Both the position numbers and the translations under genes were made by a program. 64,000 nucleotides of DNA from an uncultured Agathobaculum sp. (GTDB lineage: Bacteria > Bacillota > Clostridia > Oscillospirales > Butyricicoccaceae). Of this stretch, positions 30,829 to 39,851 are shown piece by piece. The stretch covers positions 1 through 64,000 of the forward strand of contig NZ_CALWUM010000008.1 in NCBI RefSeq assembly GCF_944384765.1, written 5' to 3'. Below the pieces are notes generated by a model that saw nothing but the letters and a program-made list of their open reading frames with translations, did no database searches and was not told the DNA's origin. Numbering within the stretch: position 1 is the first letter of the stretch; every line of letters begins with the position of its first letter.

Positions 30829-31800
30829 ATGCAAATCGGCAGTGTAACGCTCGCGGGACGGTTGGCGCTTGCGCCGATGGCCGGGGTGACCGACCTCGCC
30901 TTCCGGCAGATCTGCCGCGAACACGGGGCCGCGCTGACGGTGACCGAGATGGTCTCCACCAAGGCGCTGTGCTATCAGGATAAAAAGACGCCGCGCCTGC
31001 TGGCCCTTGGGCCGCAGGAGCATCCAGCGGCTGCGCAGATCTTTGGACATGAGCCGGAAACCATGGCCGAGGGCGCGAAAATCGCGCGGGCGGTGTCGGG
31101 CTGCGACATCATCGATATCAATATGGGCTGCCCTGCGCCCAAGATCGTCAACAACGGGGACGGGTCCGCGCTGATGCGCGATCCGGCGTGCGCTGCGCGC
31201 GTAATTGAAGCGGTGGTGCGCGCAGTGGACGTGCCGGTTACGGTCAAGTTCCGCAAGGGCTGGGATGAAAACAGTGTGTGCTGTGTGGCGTTTGCCCGCA
31301 TGGCCGAGGCCGCCGGTGCCGCAGCGATCACCGTGCATGGCCGCACGCGCGCCCAGCAGTACAGCGGAAAGGCAGACTGGGATGCGATCCGCGCGGTCAA
31401 GCAAGCCGTGTCCATCCCGGTGTTTGCCAACGGCGATGTGGCCGAACCGGCGGACGCGGTGCGCATTCTGGAATACACCGGCGCGGACGGGGCCATGATC
31501 GGACGCGGGGCGCTGGGCGACCCGTGGCTGTTTGAGCGCGCCAATGCGCTCATCGAGACCGGCGTGTGTCCGCCGCTGCCGCCGTTTGCCGAGCGGATCG
31601 ACACCGCGGTGCGGCAGATCGAGCTGGCGGCAGAGCAAAAGGGCGAGCATATCGCCATGCTGGAAGCGCGCCGCCATGTCAACTGTTATTTGAAATACGA
31701 GCGCGGGCTCAAGTCGTTCAAAACGCGCATCTGCGCGCTCGAGCGGATGGAGCAGCTGTATGCGCTGGCGGACGAGCTCAAGCAGGCCGTCGGCGGTTAA
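30829..31800 (+). CDS. dus: tRNA-dihydrouridine synthase (DusB-like)
   Basis: A 323-residue FMN-dependent TIM-barrel enzyme that reduces uridines in the tRNA D-loop. Motifs: LAPMAGVTDLAFRQICREHG at the N-terminus, IDINMGCPAPKIVNNGDGSALMRDP with the catalytic cysteine in MGCPAPK, TVHGRTRAQQYSG, and the FMN-phosphate site MIGRGALGDPWLF. It follows its own promoter, and an ECF sigma gene begins 33 nt after its stop, so the two may be co-transcribed. Confidence 0.93.
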   Translation: MQIGSVTLAGRLALAPMAGVTDLAFRQICREHGAALTVTEMVSTKALCYQDKKTPRLLALGPQEHPAAAQIFGHEPETMAEGAKIARAVSGCDIIDINMGCPAPKIVNNGDGSALMRDPACAARVIEAVVRAVDVPVTVKFRKGWDENSVCCVAFARMAEAAGAAAITVHGRTRAQQYSGKADWDAIRAVKQAVSIPVFANGDVAEPADAVRILEYTGADGAMIGRGALGDPWLFERANALIETGVCPPLPPFAERIDTAVRQIELAAEQKGEHIAMLEARRHVNCYLKYERGLKSFKTRICALERMEQLYALADELKQAVGG

Positions 31801-31833
31801 AGCGAAACAACACAAGGAAAGGAGGCAGGAGCC

Positions 31834-32436
31834 GTGGACGAAAAGCATATCCTGGCGCGGGCGCGCCGCGGCGACCTCGCCGCCTTTGAGGAACTCGTGC
31901 GGCGGAATGAAAAGCGGGTGTACGCGGTCGCGCTGCGGTCCTCCGGCTCGCCTGAGGATGCGGCCGACATCACGCAGGAGGTATTCCTGCGCGCGTGGCG
32001 CTCGATCGAGGATTTCCGCGGCGACAGCGGCTTTTCTACTTGGCTGTTCCGCATCACAACCAATCTGTGCGTGGATTTTGCGCGCCACCGGCAGGCGCAG
32101 CCGCAGACCCAGCCGCTCACCGGCGAGGACGATGCGGAGCGCCCGATCCCGGACACCGCTCCCACACCTGAGGAACATCTGGAAAACAGCGAACTCGGCC
32201 GCGAGCTGGCCGCAGCGCTGGATGAGATCAGCGAGGAGCACCGCCGCATCGTGCTGCTGCGCGATGTGTCCGGCCTGAGCTACACCGAGATCGCCGAAGT
32301 GCTCGAGATCAGCGAGGGTACGGTGAAATCCCGTCTGTCGCGCGCGCGGATTGCGCTGCGCACAATTTTGCAGAAAAGAGGGAACCTTTTGCCGTCCGCC
32401 TCGTCTAAGGATACGAAAGGAGGCGGGGACGCATGA
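31834..32436 (+). CDS. ECF-type RNA polymerase sigma factor
   Basis: A 200-residue group 4 sigma factor. Region 2 includes DAADITQEVFLRAWRSIEDF, with the core-binding and -10 recognition helices; region 4 includes LSYTEIAEVLEISEGTVKSR, the -35 helix-turn-helix. The start is GTG at 31834 with AAAGGAGG upstream. It overlaps its anti-sigma factor by 4 nt, which is the usual arrangement for a membrane-tethered sigma/anti-sigma pair. No ECF-type promoter was found immediately upstream. Confidence 0.92.
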   Translation: MDEKHILARARRGDLAAFEELVRRNEKRVYAVALRSSGSPEDAADITQEVFLRAWRSIEDFRGDSGFSTWLFRITTNLCVDFARHRQAQPQTQPLTGEDDAERPIPDTAPTPEEHLENSELGRELAAALDEISEEHRRIVLLRDVSGLSYTEIAEVLEISEGTVKSRLSRARIALRTILQKRGNLLPSASSKDTKGGGDA

Positions 32437-33428
32437 GTGATGAAGAATATTTCGAGCAGCTGTGCTCAAACAGCATCGACGGCACACTGACCGAGGCCGA
32501 GCGCGAAAAGCTGGAAGCCCATCTGGCCGAGTGCCCCTCGTGCGCCGCGCTTCAGCAGGATCTGGAATGGATGCAGGCAGCCTTTGCCGAGGAGGCTGAA
32601 CCCCCTGCCGGGCTGCATGACGGGATCATGCAGCGGCTCCGGCAGGAGAGCCGGTTGGAAGTCGTGCAGCCGGAAAAACCCGTGCGCCGTATGCCGGTGA
32701 TCACCATGGTTGCGGCGGCAGCGGTTGTGGTGCTGGTGGTACTGGGCGGCGGTCTGATGCCGATGTTTTTCAGTACGGTTGGCACGGGCGCCGCAGGCGG
32801 CGCTTCCACCACGGCCGAGGCAGCAGCGACTGACGGCGCGGCTGCGGGCGGCGCCATGAATGAAGCGGTCGCGGCGGATGCAGCCGAGGCAGGCGTTGCC
32901 GGCAGCAGTGACGGCGCGGCAGCCCCGGCGGATAACAGCGGCGCGGCCGAAGGCAGTGCATACGGTGAAAGTGCAGATGCGCGCAGCAGCGGGCAGGCGT
33001 CTGTGGAGACATACAGCGCGGAGCAGACCGCGCCGCAGGAAGCGGCCGGGCAGGAGAGCACCGCGATGGAAAGCATCGGCCCCGCAGCCGCGGGCGGCAG
33101 CACCGACACGGCGAGGGACGTCCAGCCGTCGGTTGCACCGGCGCAGAGCGGCGCGCAGAACGTTGAAATCCCGGAAACCATGCGCGCTATGACCGTGGCG
33201 CACTGCTATCTGGCGCAGGGCGGTGAGGAGCTGCCCGACATTGGCGGCGAGCTGCTGGGGACGGACGGCGATACGTCCTGGTTCCTGCTGAACAACGACC
33301 TGTCCACCATCCAGGAGACGCTGGGCGCGGTTGAGGACGCGGGATATGCCGTTTCCTCATATGAGGGGACCGGCATCACGATCGACAGCAAAGCCACCTC
33401 GTGGATGCTGATCGTCACGTCGAATTGA
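32433..33428 (+). CDS. Zinc-finger transmembrane anti-sigma factor
   Basis: A 331-residue protein. The N-terminal ~60 residues hold an anti-sigma zinc finger HxxxCxxC (His30, Cys34, Cys37 in HLAECPSC). A single membrane helix follows (~residues 88-112). The extracytoplasmic part begins with ~110 residues almost entirely of Ala, Gly, Ser, Glu and Asp (low complexity, probably a flexible wall-spanning spacer) and ends in a compact ~80-residue domain of unknown type. It should hold the sigma factor at the membrane until a signal triggers proteolysis. Confidence 0.88.
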   Translation: MSDEEYFEQLCSNSIDGTLTEAEREKLEAHLAECPSCAALQQDLEWMQAAFAEEAEPPAGLHDGIMQRLRQESRLEVVQPEKPVRRMPVITMVAAAAVVVLVVLGGGLMPMFFSTVGTGAAGGASTTAEAAATDGAAAGGAMNEAVAADAAEAGVAGSSDGAAAPADNSGAAEGSAYGESADARSSGQASVETYSAEQTAPQEAAGQESTAMESIGPAAAGGSTDTARDVQPSVAPAQSGAQNVEIPETMRAMTVAHCYLAQGGEELPDIGGELLGTDGDTSWFLLNNDLSTIQETLGAVEDAGYAVSSYEGTGITIDSKATSWMLIVTSN

Positions 33429-33439
33429 GAAAAAACGTC

Positions 33440-33470
33440 AAAAGCGACGGCTTACTGCCGCCGCTTTTGT
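33440..33470 (+). terminator. Terminator after the sigma/anti-sigma pair
   Basis: AAAAGCGACGGC (33440-33451) pairs with GCCGCCGCTTTT (33457-33468), one mismatch, 5-nt loop. Confidence 0.75.
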
Positions 33471-33526
33471 CTGTCCGGCGCACCGGGCAATGCCCTGTTT
33501 TGCACGCCGGCAGAAATTTTGGAGGC

Positions 33527-33591
33527 TTACACAAAAAAATTGGAGAAATTTTGTGTAAACACTTGACTTTGGGGAACGCTTGTAGTAATCT
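33527..33591 (+). promoter_or_regulatory. Putative S10-operon promoter with an upstream inverted repeat
   Basis: A perfect 10-bp inverted repeat, TTACACAAAA (33527-33536) and TTTTGTGTAA (33549-33558), lies immediately before a -35 TTGACT (33563-33568). The -10 at 17 nt is TAATCT (33586-33591), continuing into TATATA. The repeat is in the UP-element/activator position; a protein-binding role is inferred. Confidence 0.55.
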
Positions 33592-33597
33592 ATATAG

Positions 33598-33959
33598 GCA
33601 CCTGCGAAAGCAGGAAAAAACGCGATGATGCCGGAGATTGCTGCTCTTTGCAGGTAACTTCGGCGGAGTAGGTCCGACAATCGGGCGGTTGAGATAACTG
33701 CTATCAGCCGGGGAGGCGAGCGCCTTCCGGCAAAAACGCAATGTTCCTGCGTAAATTCGGGACTCGCGGCGCGTGCGCCGCAAAGCCGATAGCCTGAACC
33801 ACTTACGTTTCTTACTGTGACCGGATCATTACACTATCAGTGTGCCCGGTTATTTTCATGCCCGCACGTGATACGCACGGCGGGGTTGCAGTTTCTCTCC
33901 GTAGCGAGTCAAGACATTATTTTAATGTATGGCACACATACGAGGAGGAAAAAACCATC
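33598..33959 (+). other. Long structured-looking 5' region of the S10 operon (unidentified RNA)
   Basis: A ~360-nt region without a gene between the putative promoter and rpsJ. Many complementary pairs fit a folded RNA: CCTGC-GAAA-GCAGG (33601-33614), GCCGGA (33630-33635) closing with TCCGGC (33726-33731) around inner hairpins, GCGGCG/CGCCGC (33766-33781), ACACT/AGTGT within an ACCGG/CCGGT stem (about 33819-33850), and ACATTA-TTT-TAATGT just upstream of rpsJ. I could not match it to a known riboswitch, RNase P, SRP or tmRNA consensus. It may be an autoregulatory ribosomal-protein leader or an independent small RNA. Confidence 0.45.
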
Positions 33960-34271
33960 ATGGCAAACGCACAGAAGATCCGTATTCGCCTCAAGGCGTA
34001 CGACCACGAACTGATCGACCAGTCCGCAGAAAAGATCATCGAGACCGCCAAGCGCAACGGCGCCAAGGTTTCCGGTCCGATCCCGCTGCCGACCGAGAAG
34101 CAGATCATCACCATCCTGCGTGCAGTCCACAAGTACAAGGACTCCCGCGAGCAGTTCGAGCGCCGCACCCACAAGCGCCTGATCGACATCATCAACCCGA
34201 ATCAGGCCACCATCGAGGCGCTGACCACCCTCGACCTGCCGGCAGGCGTCGAGTTTGAGGTCAAGCTCTGA
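33960..34271 (+). CDS. rpsJ: 30S ribosomal protein S10
   Basis: A 103-residue head protein of the small subunit, also the NusE component of antitermination complexes. The family run [20 protein letters not shown] and [14 protein letters not shown] are present. ATG at 33960 follows GAGGAGG; the frame upstream belongs to the leader. First gene of the S10 operon. Confidence 0.97.
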   Translation: MANAQKIRIRLKAYDHELIDQSAEKIIETAKRNGAKVSGPIPLPTEKQIITILRAVHKYKDSREQFERRTHKRLIDIINPNQATIEALTTLDLPAGVEFEVKL

Positions 34272-34399
34272 TTTTTGTCAACAAATGGACGGACTGACCC
34301 GACCGTCTGTTTGAAACCCTGCCGCGACACGCGCGGCGAGGTCATGTTGGCGCTCCCCTGAGAGAAGCCAACCAATAACCTTTAAGGAGGAAAATGCAA
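34272..34399 (+). other. Structured intergenic region between rpsJ and rplC
   Basis: About 125 nt, unusually long for this operon. It can form AAATGGACGG/CCGTCTGTTT (with two G-T pairs), GCCGCG/CGCGGC and TTGGC/GCCAA hairpins. No T run follows, so it is more likely a processing or translation-control element than a terminator. Confidence 0.4.
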
Positions 34400-35098
34400 A
34401 TGCTGCAGAAAGCAATCATCGGCAAGAAGGTCGGCATGACCCAGATCTTCAACGCTGACGGCAAGGTGATCCCCTGCACGGTCATCGAGGCAGGCCCCTG
34501 TGTCGTCACCCAGCTCAAGACCGAAGAGAAGGACGGCTACAATGCAGTCCAGTTCGGCTTTGAGGATGTCAAGGAGCGCAAGCTCAACAAGCCGCAGAAG
34601 GGCCACCTGAAGAAGGCTGGCGACTCTCTGAAGAAGTACCTCAAGGAGTTCCGCTTTGCGGACTGCTCCACCTTCCAGCTTGGCGATGTGATCAAAGCCG
34701 ATATGTTCACCGCTGGTGACTATGTCGACGTGACCGGCACTTCCAAGGGCAAGGGCTACGCCGGCGTTATCAAGCGCTTCAACGCTGCCCGCCTGAAGGA
34801 AACCCACGGTACCGGCCCGGTACACCGTCACGCGGGCTCCATGGGCGCCTGCTCGGATCCTTCCAAGATCATGAAGGGCAAAATGATGCCTGGCCACCTG
34901 GGCGCTGAGCAGGTCACTGTTCAGAACCTGGACGTTGTCAAGGTTGACGCTGAGCTCAACCTGATCGCCGTTTGCGGCGCTGTCCCGGGCCCGAAGGGCG
35001 GCATCGTGGTGCTCAAGAACACCGTCAAGAACAACAAGGTTGCCAAGGGCGAGGCTGGCATCAGCAAGAACCCGCAGAAGGCTTCCGCGAGAAAGTAA
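34400..35098 (+). CDS. rplC: 50S ribosomal protein L3
   Basis: A 232-residue early-assembly protein beside the peptidyl-transferase centre. Conserved parts are [13 protein letters not shown] at the N-terminus and [19 protein letters not shown] (~150). The ATG at 34400 lies 9 nt after GGAGG; another ATG at 34394 is in frame but only 3 nt from it. Confidence 0.96.
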   Translation: MLQKAIIGKKVGMTQIFNADGKVIPCTVIEAGPCVVTQLKTEEKDGYNAVQFGFEDVKERKLNKPQKGHLKKAGDSLKKYLKEFRFADCSTFQLGDVIKADMFTAGDYVDVTGTSKGKGYAGVIKRFNAARLKETHGTGPVHRHAGSMGACSDPSKIMKGKMMPGHLGAEQVTVQNLDVVKVDAELNLIAVCGAVPGPKGGIVVLKNTVKNNKVAKGEAGISKNPQKASARK

Positions 35099-35116
35099 GG
35101 GAAGGAGGAGCAACGA

Positions 35117-35740
35117 ATGCCTACAGTAGCAGTTTTTGATATGACCGGCAAGAAGACCGGCGAAATGGAGCTGAACGAAGCCGTATTCGGCATCGAGCCC
35201 AACATGGCTGTTGTACACGCAGCGGTCAAGAATTACCTGGCCAACCAGCGTCAGGGCACCCAGTCCACGCTGACCCGCGCCGAGGTACGCGGCGGCGGCA
35301 TCAAGCCGTGGCGCCAGAAGGGCACCGGCCGTGCCCGCCAGGGTTCGATCCGCTCTCCGCAGTGGACCCACGGCGGTATTGCCCTCGGCCCCAAGCCCCG
35401 TTCCTATAACTATCACCTGACCAAGAAGACCCGCCGCCTGGCGATGCTCTCCGCCCTGTCTGCTAAGGCAGCTGCTGGCGAGATCATTGTGATTGACGGC
35501 CTGGATATGGGCGAGATCAAGACCAAGACCTTCGCGGGCTTCCTCAAGTCGGTTGAAGCGACCGGTAAGAGCCTGGTCGTGACCCCTGAGGTCCGCACGA
35601 ACGTCGTCAAGTCCGCGGCTAACATCCCGGGCGTGCGCACGACGATCGCGTCTACCCTCAATGTTTACGACATCCTCAACGCTGACAAGTTCATCATCGA
35701 CAAGGCAGCGGTTGAGAAGCTGCAGGAGGTGTACGCATAA
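35117..35740 (+). CDS. rplD: 50S ribosomal protein L4
   Basis: A 207-residue exit-tunnel protein. The extended loop [23 protein letters not shown] reaches the tunnel. In several bacteria L4 also represses its own operon. Its stop shares a base with the rplW start (TAATG). Confidence 0.97.
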   Translation: MPTVAVFDMTGKKTGEMELNEAVFGIEPNMAVVHAAVKNYLANQRQGTQSTLTRAEVRGGGIKPWRQKGTGRARQGSIRSPQWTHGGIALGPKPRSYNYHLTKKTRRLAMLSALSAKAAAGEIIVIDGLDMGEIKTKTFAGFLKSVEATGKSLVVTPEVRTNVVKSAANIPGVRTTIASTLNVYDILNADKFIIDKAAVEKLQEVYA

Positions 35741-36033
35741 TGAAGTTCGCTTACGATATTATCAAGAAGCCGATCATCACCGAGCGTTCCATGATGGGCA
35801 CCCAGGATCACAAGTACACCTTCGAGGTTGCCGCTGACGCGGGCAAGATCGAGATCAAGAAGGCTGTGGAAGAGATCTTCGGCGTTAAGGTTGCCAAGGT
35901 CAACACCATCAAGCTGCCGGGCAAGTGGAAGCGCATGGGCGTCCATGTCGGCAAGCGCCCGGACATCAAGAAGGCGATCGTCACCCTGACCCCGGATTCC
36001 AAGGGCATCGAGCTTTTTGAGAACATGATGTAA
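35740..36033 (+). CDS. rplW: 50S ribosomal protein L23
   Basis: A 97-residue protein at the tunnel exit that docks trigger factor and SRP. Family starts [14 protein letters not shown] and the loop [17 protein letters not shown] are visible. Followed by an unusual hairpin array before rplB. Confidence 0.96.
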   Translation: MKFAYDIIKKPIITERSMMGTQDHKYTFEVAADAGKIEIKKAVEEIFGVKVAKVNTIKLPGKWKRMGVHVGKRPDIKKAIVTLTPDSKGIELFENMM

Positions 36034-36039
36034 AATCCT

Positions 36040-36223
36040 CTAAGGGGGACCAGTCCCCCTTAGATACGAAAAAAGTTCCCAAGGAAACTTTTTTCGATAA
36101 CCCCCTCGCGTTTGCATGGCAAACGCGGTTCGGGACACGGGTCCCGAAGCAGCGGAGTTTTGATCGGGCAAAGCTCGATCAAAACAGCGCCCCTGCGGGG
36201 CGATTGTGTGCACGGAAACGTGC
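36040..36223 (+). repeat. Hairpin array A (rplW-rplB gap)
   Basis: Seven consecutive hairpins of different sequence: CTAAGGGGGA/TCCCCCTTAG (36040-36063), CGAAAAAAGTT/AACTTTTTTCG (36067-36096), CGCGTTTGC-ATG-GCAAACGCG (36107-36127), TTCGGGAC/GTCCCGAA (36129-36148), TTTTGATCG/CGATCAAAA (36158-36184), CGCCCC-TGC-GGGGCG (36188-36202) and GCACG-GAAA-CGTGC (36210-36223). There is no gene. The first two modules recur at 57349-57418. Confidence 0.85.
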
Positions 36224-36275
36224 TTGTATGGGGGAGTCACCCCGATAATAACGAATCAAGGAGTTGAAATTCCAA

Positions 36276-37109
36276 ATGGCTATCAAGACTTTCAACCCGA
36301 CGACGCCCTCGCGCAGAAACATGACTGTGCTTTCCTACAAGGGTCTGTCCAAGGTGAAGCCCGAGAAGAGCCTTCTCGAAAAGGTCAAGAAGACCGCCGG
36401 CCGCAACAGCTATGGCCGCATCACCGTCCGTCACATCGGCGGCGGCAACAAGAAAAAGTACCGCATCATCGACTTCAAGCGCCAGAAGATGGACGTTCCG
36501 GCGACCGTTATGACGCTGGAGTACGATCCGAACCGCTCTGCCAACATCGCGCTCATCCAGTATGAGGACGGCGAGAAGGCATATATCCTCGCGCCTGAGG
36601 GCCTGAACATCGGCGACAAGGTTATCTCTTCTGCGTCTGCCGATATCAAGCCGGGCAACTGCCTGCCGGTTGAAAACATCCCGGTTGGTACCATGATCCA
36701 CAACATCGAGCTGTACCCCGGCAAGGGCGCGCAGCTGGTTCGTTCCGCAGGCGTCGGCGCGCAGCTGATGGCGAAGGAGAACGGCAAGGCGATGGTTCGT
36801 CTGCCCTCCGGCGAGCTGCGTTACGTCCGCCTCGAGTGCAAGGCGACCATCGGTATCGTCGGCAATGCGGATCACGCAAACGTACAGATCGGTAAGGCCG
36901 GCCGCACCCGTCACATGGGTATCCGTCCGACCGTCCGCGGTTCTGTTATGAACCCGTGTGACCACCCGCACGGCGGCGGCGAAGGCAAGAGCCCGATCGG
37001 CCGTCCGAGCCCGGTTACCCCGTGGGGCAAGCCGGCGATGGGTTACAAGACCCGCAAGAAGAACCACCGCACGGATAAGCAGATCGTGCGCCGTCGCAAC
37101 GGTAAGTGA
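36276..37109 (+). CDS. rplB: 50S ribosomal protein L2
   Basis: A 277-residue protein essential for subunit joining and peptidyl transfer. The conserved C-terminal stretch [19 protein letters not shown] contains the functionally important histidine. ATG at 36276 gives the canonical [14 protein letters not shown]; an in-frame TTG at 36264 is less likely. CAAGGAG lies 12 nt upstream. Confidence 0.97.
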   Translation: MAIKTFNPTTPSRRNMTVLSYKGLSKVKPEKSLLEKVKKTAGRNSYGRITVRHIGGGNKKKYRIIDFKRQKMDVPATVMTLEYDPNRSANIALIQYEDGEKAYILAPEGLNIGDKVISSASADIKPGNCLPVENIPVGTMIHNIELYPGKGAQLVRSAGVGAQLMAKENGKAMVRLPSGELRYVRLECKATIGIVGNADHANVQIGKAGRTRHMGIRPTVRGSVMNPCDHPHGGGEGKSPIGRPSPVTPWGKPAMGYKTRKKNHRTDKQIVRRRNGK

Positions 37110-37127
37110 GAAAGGAGTTAACGTAAT

Positions 37128-37409
37128 ATGGGCAGAAGTGTCAAAAAGGGCCCTTTTGTGGCTCCTGAGCTTATCAAAAGAGTCAACGAGATGAACGAAA
37201 AGGGCGAGAAGAAGGTCCTCAAGACCTGGTCCCGCGCTTCCACGATCTTCCCGGAGTTCGTCGGCCACACCTTTGCGGTGCATGACGGCCGCAAGCACGT
37301 CCCGGTGTATGTAACCGAGGATATGGTTGGTCACAAACTGGGCGAGTTTGCTCCCACCCGTACCTACAAGGGTCACGCGGGCAGCAAGACCTCCAACAAC
37401 GGCAAGTAA
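37128..37409 (+). CDS. rpsS: 30S ribosomal protein S19
   Basis: A 93-residue head protein with the family pattern [18 protein letters not shown] and [16 protein letters not shown]. It lies 18 nt after rplB with an AAAGGAG site. Confidence 0.97.
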   Translation: MGRSVKKGPFVAPELIKRVNEMNEKGEKKVLKTWSRASTIFPEFVGHTFAVHDGRKHVPVYVTEDMVGHKLGEFAPTRTYKGHAGSKTSNNGK

Positions 37410-37426
37410 GGAGGAGTTAAGGAAAC

Positions 37427-37762
37427 ATGGAAGCTAGAGCAATCGTACGCAACGTGCGCATGACCCCGCGCAAGATCAAGCTGATCTGCGATCTGATCCG
37501 CGGCAAGGATGCGGGCGAAGCGATGGCCATCATCATGAATACCCCCAAGGCGGCCAGCGAGCCGATGGCAAAGCTCCTCAAGAGCGCTGTCGCCAATGCC
37601 GAGAACAATCACGGCATGAACACCGACAAGCTGTACGTCAAGGAAGTACACGTCGGTCCCGGCCCGATCATGAAGCGCGTTATGCCGCGTGCACAGGGCC
37701 GTGCATTCAGAATCCTCAAGAGAACCTCGCACGTTACGCTGGTTCTTGGCGAGAAAGAATAA
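37427..37762 (+). CDS. rplV: 50S ribosomal protein L22
   Basis: A 111-residue tunnel-lining protein. Typical segments are VRMTPRKIKLICDLIRGK and the loop GPIMKRVMPRAQGRAFRI, where macrolide-resistance changes occur in other bacteria. Confidence 0.97.
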   Translation: MEARAIVRNVRMTPRKIKLICDLIRGKDAGEAMAIIMNTPKAASEPMAKLLKSAVANAENNHGMNTDKLYVKEVHVGPGPIMKRVMPRAQGRAFRILKRTSHVTLVLGEKE

Positions 37763-37775
37763 GGGAGGGTAATCA

Positions 37776-38555
37776 ATGGGCCAGAAAGTAAATCCGAACG
37801 GTCTCCGTGTCGGCGTTATCAAGAATTGGGATTCCCGTTGGTTCGCGAAGGACAATGTGTTCGGCGACCTCCTCGTGGAAGACTATAACATCCGTAAGGA
37901 ACTGAAAAAGCGTCTGTACGACGCAGGCGTTCCGGCGATCGAGATCGAGCGCAAGAACGACGAAATCAAGATCATGATCCAGTGCGCGCGTCCCGGCATG
38001 GTTGTCGGCCGCGGCGGCGAGGACATCAAGAAGCTCGAGGAAGAGCTCACCAAGAAGTACGGCAAGAAGGTTCGCTGCTCGATCATCGAGATCAAGAACC
38101 CGGACACCAACGCAACCCTGGTTGCAGAGAACATTGCCGCGCAGCTCGAGAAGCGCATCGGCTTCCGCCGTGCGATGAAGCAGTCCATGGGCCGTGCAAT
38201 GCGCATGGGCGCCAAGGGCATCAAGGTATCCTGCTCCGGCCGTCTGGGCGGCGCAGAAATCGCCCGCACCGAGCACTATCATGAGGGCACCATCCCGCTG
38301 CAGACCCTGCGCGCGGATATCGACTATGGCTTTGCCGAGGCCGCGACCACCTATGGCCGCATCGGCGTGAAGGTATGGATCTACAAGGGTGAGGTCCTCC
38401 ACGGCGGTCCGCGTCTGGGCCGTTCGATCGAGGCGCCCAAGCCCGCTTTCGAGCGCCGCGAGCGCCGTGGCCGTGACGACCGTCGCGGCGGCCGCCGCGG
38501 TTACGACCGCAACGGCGAGCGCCGTGCACCCCGCCAGGAAGGAGGCAACCGCTAA
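37776..38555 (+). CDS. rpsC: 30S ribosomal protein S3 with RGG-rich tail
   Basis: A 259-residue mRNA-entry protein with helicase-related function. The N-terminal KH domain has [16 protein letters not shown], and the C-terminal domain [18 protein letters not shown]. After the usual end near residue 215 there is a ~40-residue extension made almost only of Arg, Gly, Asp and Glu ([15 protein letters not shown]). The stop shares a base with rplP (TAATG). Confidence 0.96.
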   Translation: MGQKVNPNGLRVGVIKNWDSRWFAKDNVFGDLLVEDYNIRKELKKRLYDAGVPAIEIERKNDEIKIMIQCARPGMVVGRGGEDIKKLEEELTKKYGKKVRCSIIEIKNPDTNATLVAENIAAQLEKRIGFRRAMKQSMGRAMRMGAKGIKVSCSGRLGGAEIARTEHYHEGTIPLQTLRADIDYGFAEAATTYGRIGVKVWIYKGEVLHGGPRLGRSIEAPKPAFERRERRGRDDRRGGRRGYDRNGERRAPRQEGGNR

Positions 38556-38983
38556 TGCTGCTCCCCAAGAGAGTTAAATACCGTCGCGTGCATCGTGGCC
38601 GCCTCAAGGGCAAGGCCATGCGCGGCAACTTCGTATCCAACGGTGAATACGGCCTGCAGGCTACCGAGCCCTGCTGGATCACCTCGAACCAGATCGAGGC
38701 CGCCCGTATCGCCATGACCCGTTACACCAAGCGTGGCGGTCAGGTTTGGATTAAGATCTTCCCCGACAAGCCGGTAACCGAGAAGCCGGCCGAGACCCGA
38801 ATGGGTTCCGGTAAGGGCTCGCCCGAGTACTGGGTAGCGGTTGTCAAGCCCGGCCGCGTCCTGTTTGAAATCGCAGGCGTATCCGAAGAGGTAGCCCGCG
38901 AGGCCCTGCGTCTGGCAAGCCACAAGCTGCCGTGCAAGACCAAGTTCGTTGCCCGTGAGACCAAGAATGGCGGTGAAGCATGA
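38555..38983 (+). CDS. rplP: 50S ribosomal protein L16
   Basis: A 142-residue protein near the A-site. Conserved features are [15 protein letters not shown] and [20 protein letters not shown]. Overlaps rpmC by 4 nt. Confidence 0.97.
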   Translation: MLLPKRVKYRRVHRGRLKGKAMRGNFVSNGEYGLQATEPCWITSNQIEAARIAMTRYTKRGGQVWIKIFPDKPVTEKPAETRMGSGKGSPEYWVAVVKPGRVLFEIAGVSEEVAREALRLASHKLPCKTKFVARETKNGGEA

Positions 38984-39183
38984 TGAAGGCATCTGAGATC
39001 AGAGAACTGACGGCCGAGGAGCTCGCCGCAAAGCTTGGCGACCTGAAGAAGGACCTCTTCAACCTCCGTCTTCAGCTCGCTACCAACCAGTTGGAGAATA
39101 CCAACAAGATCACCGAGGTCAAGCGCGACATTGCGCGTGTCAACACCGTAATCCGTGAGAAGCAGCTCGCGGATAAGGCGTAA
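38980..39183 (+). CDS. rpmC: 50S ribosomal protein L29
   Basis: A 67-residue two-helix protein with [20 protein letters not shown] and the [12 protein letters not shown] run. ATG at 38980 overlaps the rplP stop; a second ATG follows directly. Confidence 0.95.
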   Translation: MMKASEIRELTAEELAAKLGDLKKDLFNLRLQLATNQLENTNKITEVKRDIARVNTVIREKQLADKA

Positions 39184-39197
39184 GGGAGGGAAACGAA

Positions 39198-39455
39198 TTG
39201 AGCGAAAGAGCATTACGCAAGACGCGAGTCGGCAAGGTCGTTTCCGATAAGATGGACAAGACCATTGTCGTCGCTGTTGAGGATCGCGTTGCGCATCCTC
39301 TGTATAAGAAGGTTATTCCGCACACCTACAAGCTGAAGGCACACGATGAGAACAACGAGTGCAAGATCGGCGACAAGGTGCGTGTGATGGAGACCCGCCC
39401 GCTGTCCAAGGATAAGCGCTGGAGACTGGTCGAAATCATCGAGAAGGCAAAGTAA
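39198..39455 (+). CDS. rpsQ: 30S ribosomal protein S17
   Basis: An 85-residue OB-fold protein with [20 protein letters not shown] and [17 protein letters not shown]. The start is TTG at 39198 after GGGAGGG; there is no in-frame ATG or GTG before the conserved core. Confidence 0.95.
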   Translation: MSERALRKTRVGKVVSDKMDKTIVVAVEDRVAHPLYKKVIPHTYKLKAHDENNECKIGDKVRVMETRPLSKDKRWRLVEIIEKAK

Positions 39456-39467
39456 GGAGGAGAGCAC

Positions 39468-39836
39468 ATGGTTCAGCAGGAAACTTTTCTGCGTGCAGCT
39501 GACAACAGCGGCGCAAAGGAACTGAAGGTAATCCGTGTTCTCGGCGGCTCCGCACGCAAGTACGGCAACATCGGTGACGTCGTTGTTTGCTCGGTGCGCA
39601 AATGCACCCCGGGCGGCGGCGTGAAGAAGGGCGACGTCGTTAAGGCGGTTATCGTCCGTACCGTCAAGGGCCTGCGCCGCGCGGATGGCAGCTACATCCG
39701 CTTTGACGAGAACGCCGGCGTTATCATCCGTGATGATAAGAACCCCCGCGGCACCCGTATCTTTGGGCCTGTCGCTCGTGAGCTGCGCGATAAGGATTAT
39801 ATGAAGATCCTGTCGCTCGCACCGGAAGTACTGTAA
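39468..39836 (+). CDS. rplN: 50S ribosomal protein L14
   Basis: A 122-residue intersubunit-bridge protein, full length, with the typical [18 protein letters not shown] and the C-terminal [18 protein letters not shown]. Confidence 0.97.
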   Translation: MVQQETFLRAADNSGAKELKVIRVLGGSARKYGNIGDVVVCSVRKCTPGGGVKKGDVVKAVIVRTVKGLRRADGSYIRFDENAGVIIRDDKNPRGTRIFGPVARELRDKDYMKILSLAPEVL

Positions 39837-39851
39837 GGAGGTCGCCAACAA

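Noticed and set aside
33598..33790. rpsJ leader considered as a known RNA (RNase P, tmRNA, SRP RNA, T-box, cobalamin, TPP, lysine or c-di-AMP riboswitch)
   Set aside because: None of the invariant sequence blocks of these RNAs that I can recall is present in the right order. A covariance-model scan would settle it.
36040..36223. Hairpin arrays considered as CRISPR arrays
   Set aside because: CRISPR arrays need one repeated direct repeat with unique spacers. Here each hairpin differs in sequence, spacing is irregular, and no cas genes are present.
36264..36275. TTG start for rplB giving four extra residues
   Set aside because: The ATG at 36276 yields the canonical MAIKTFNP start of L2; the CAAGGAG site is compatible with it and only 0 nt from the TTG.
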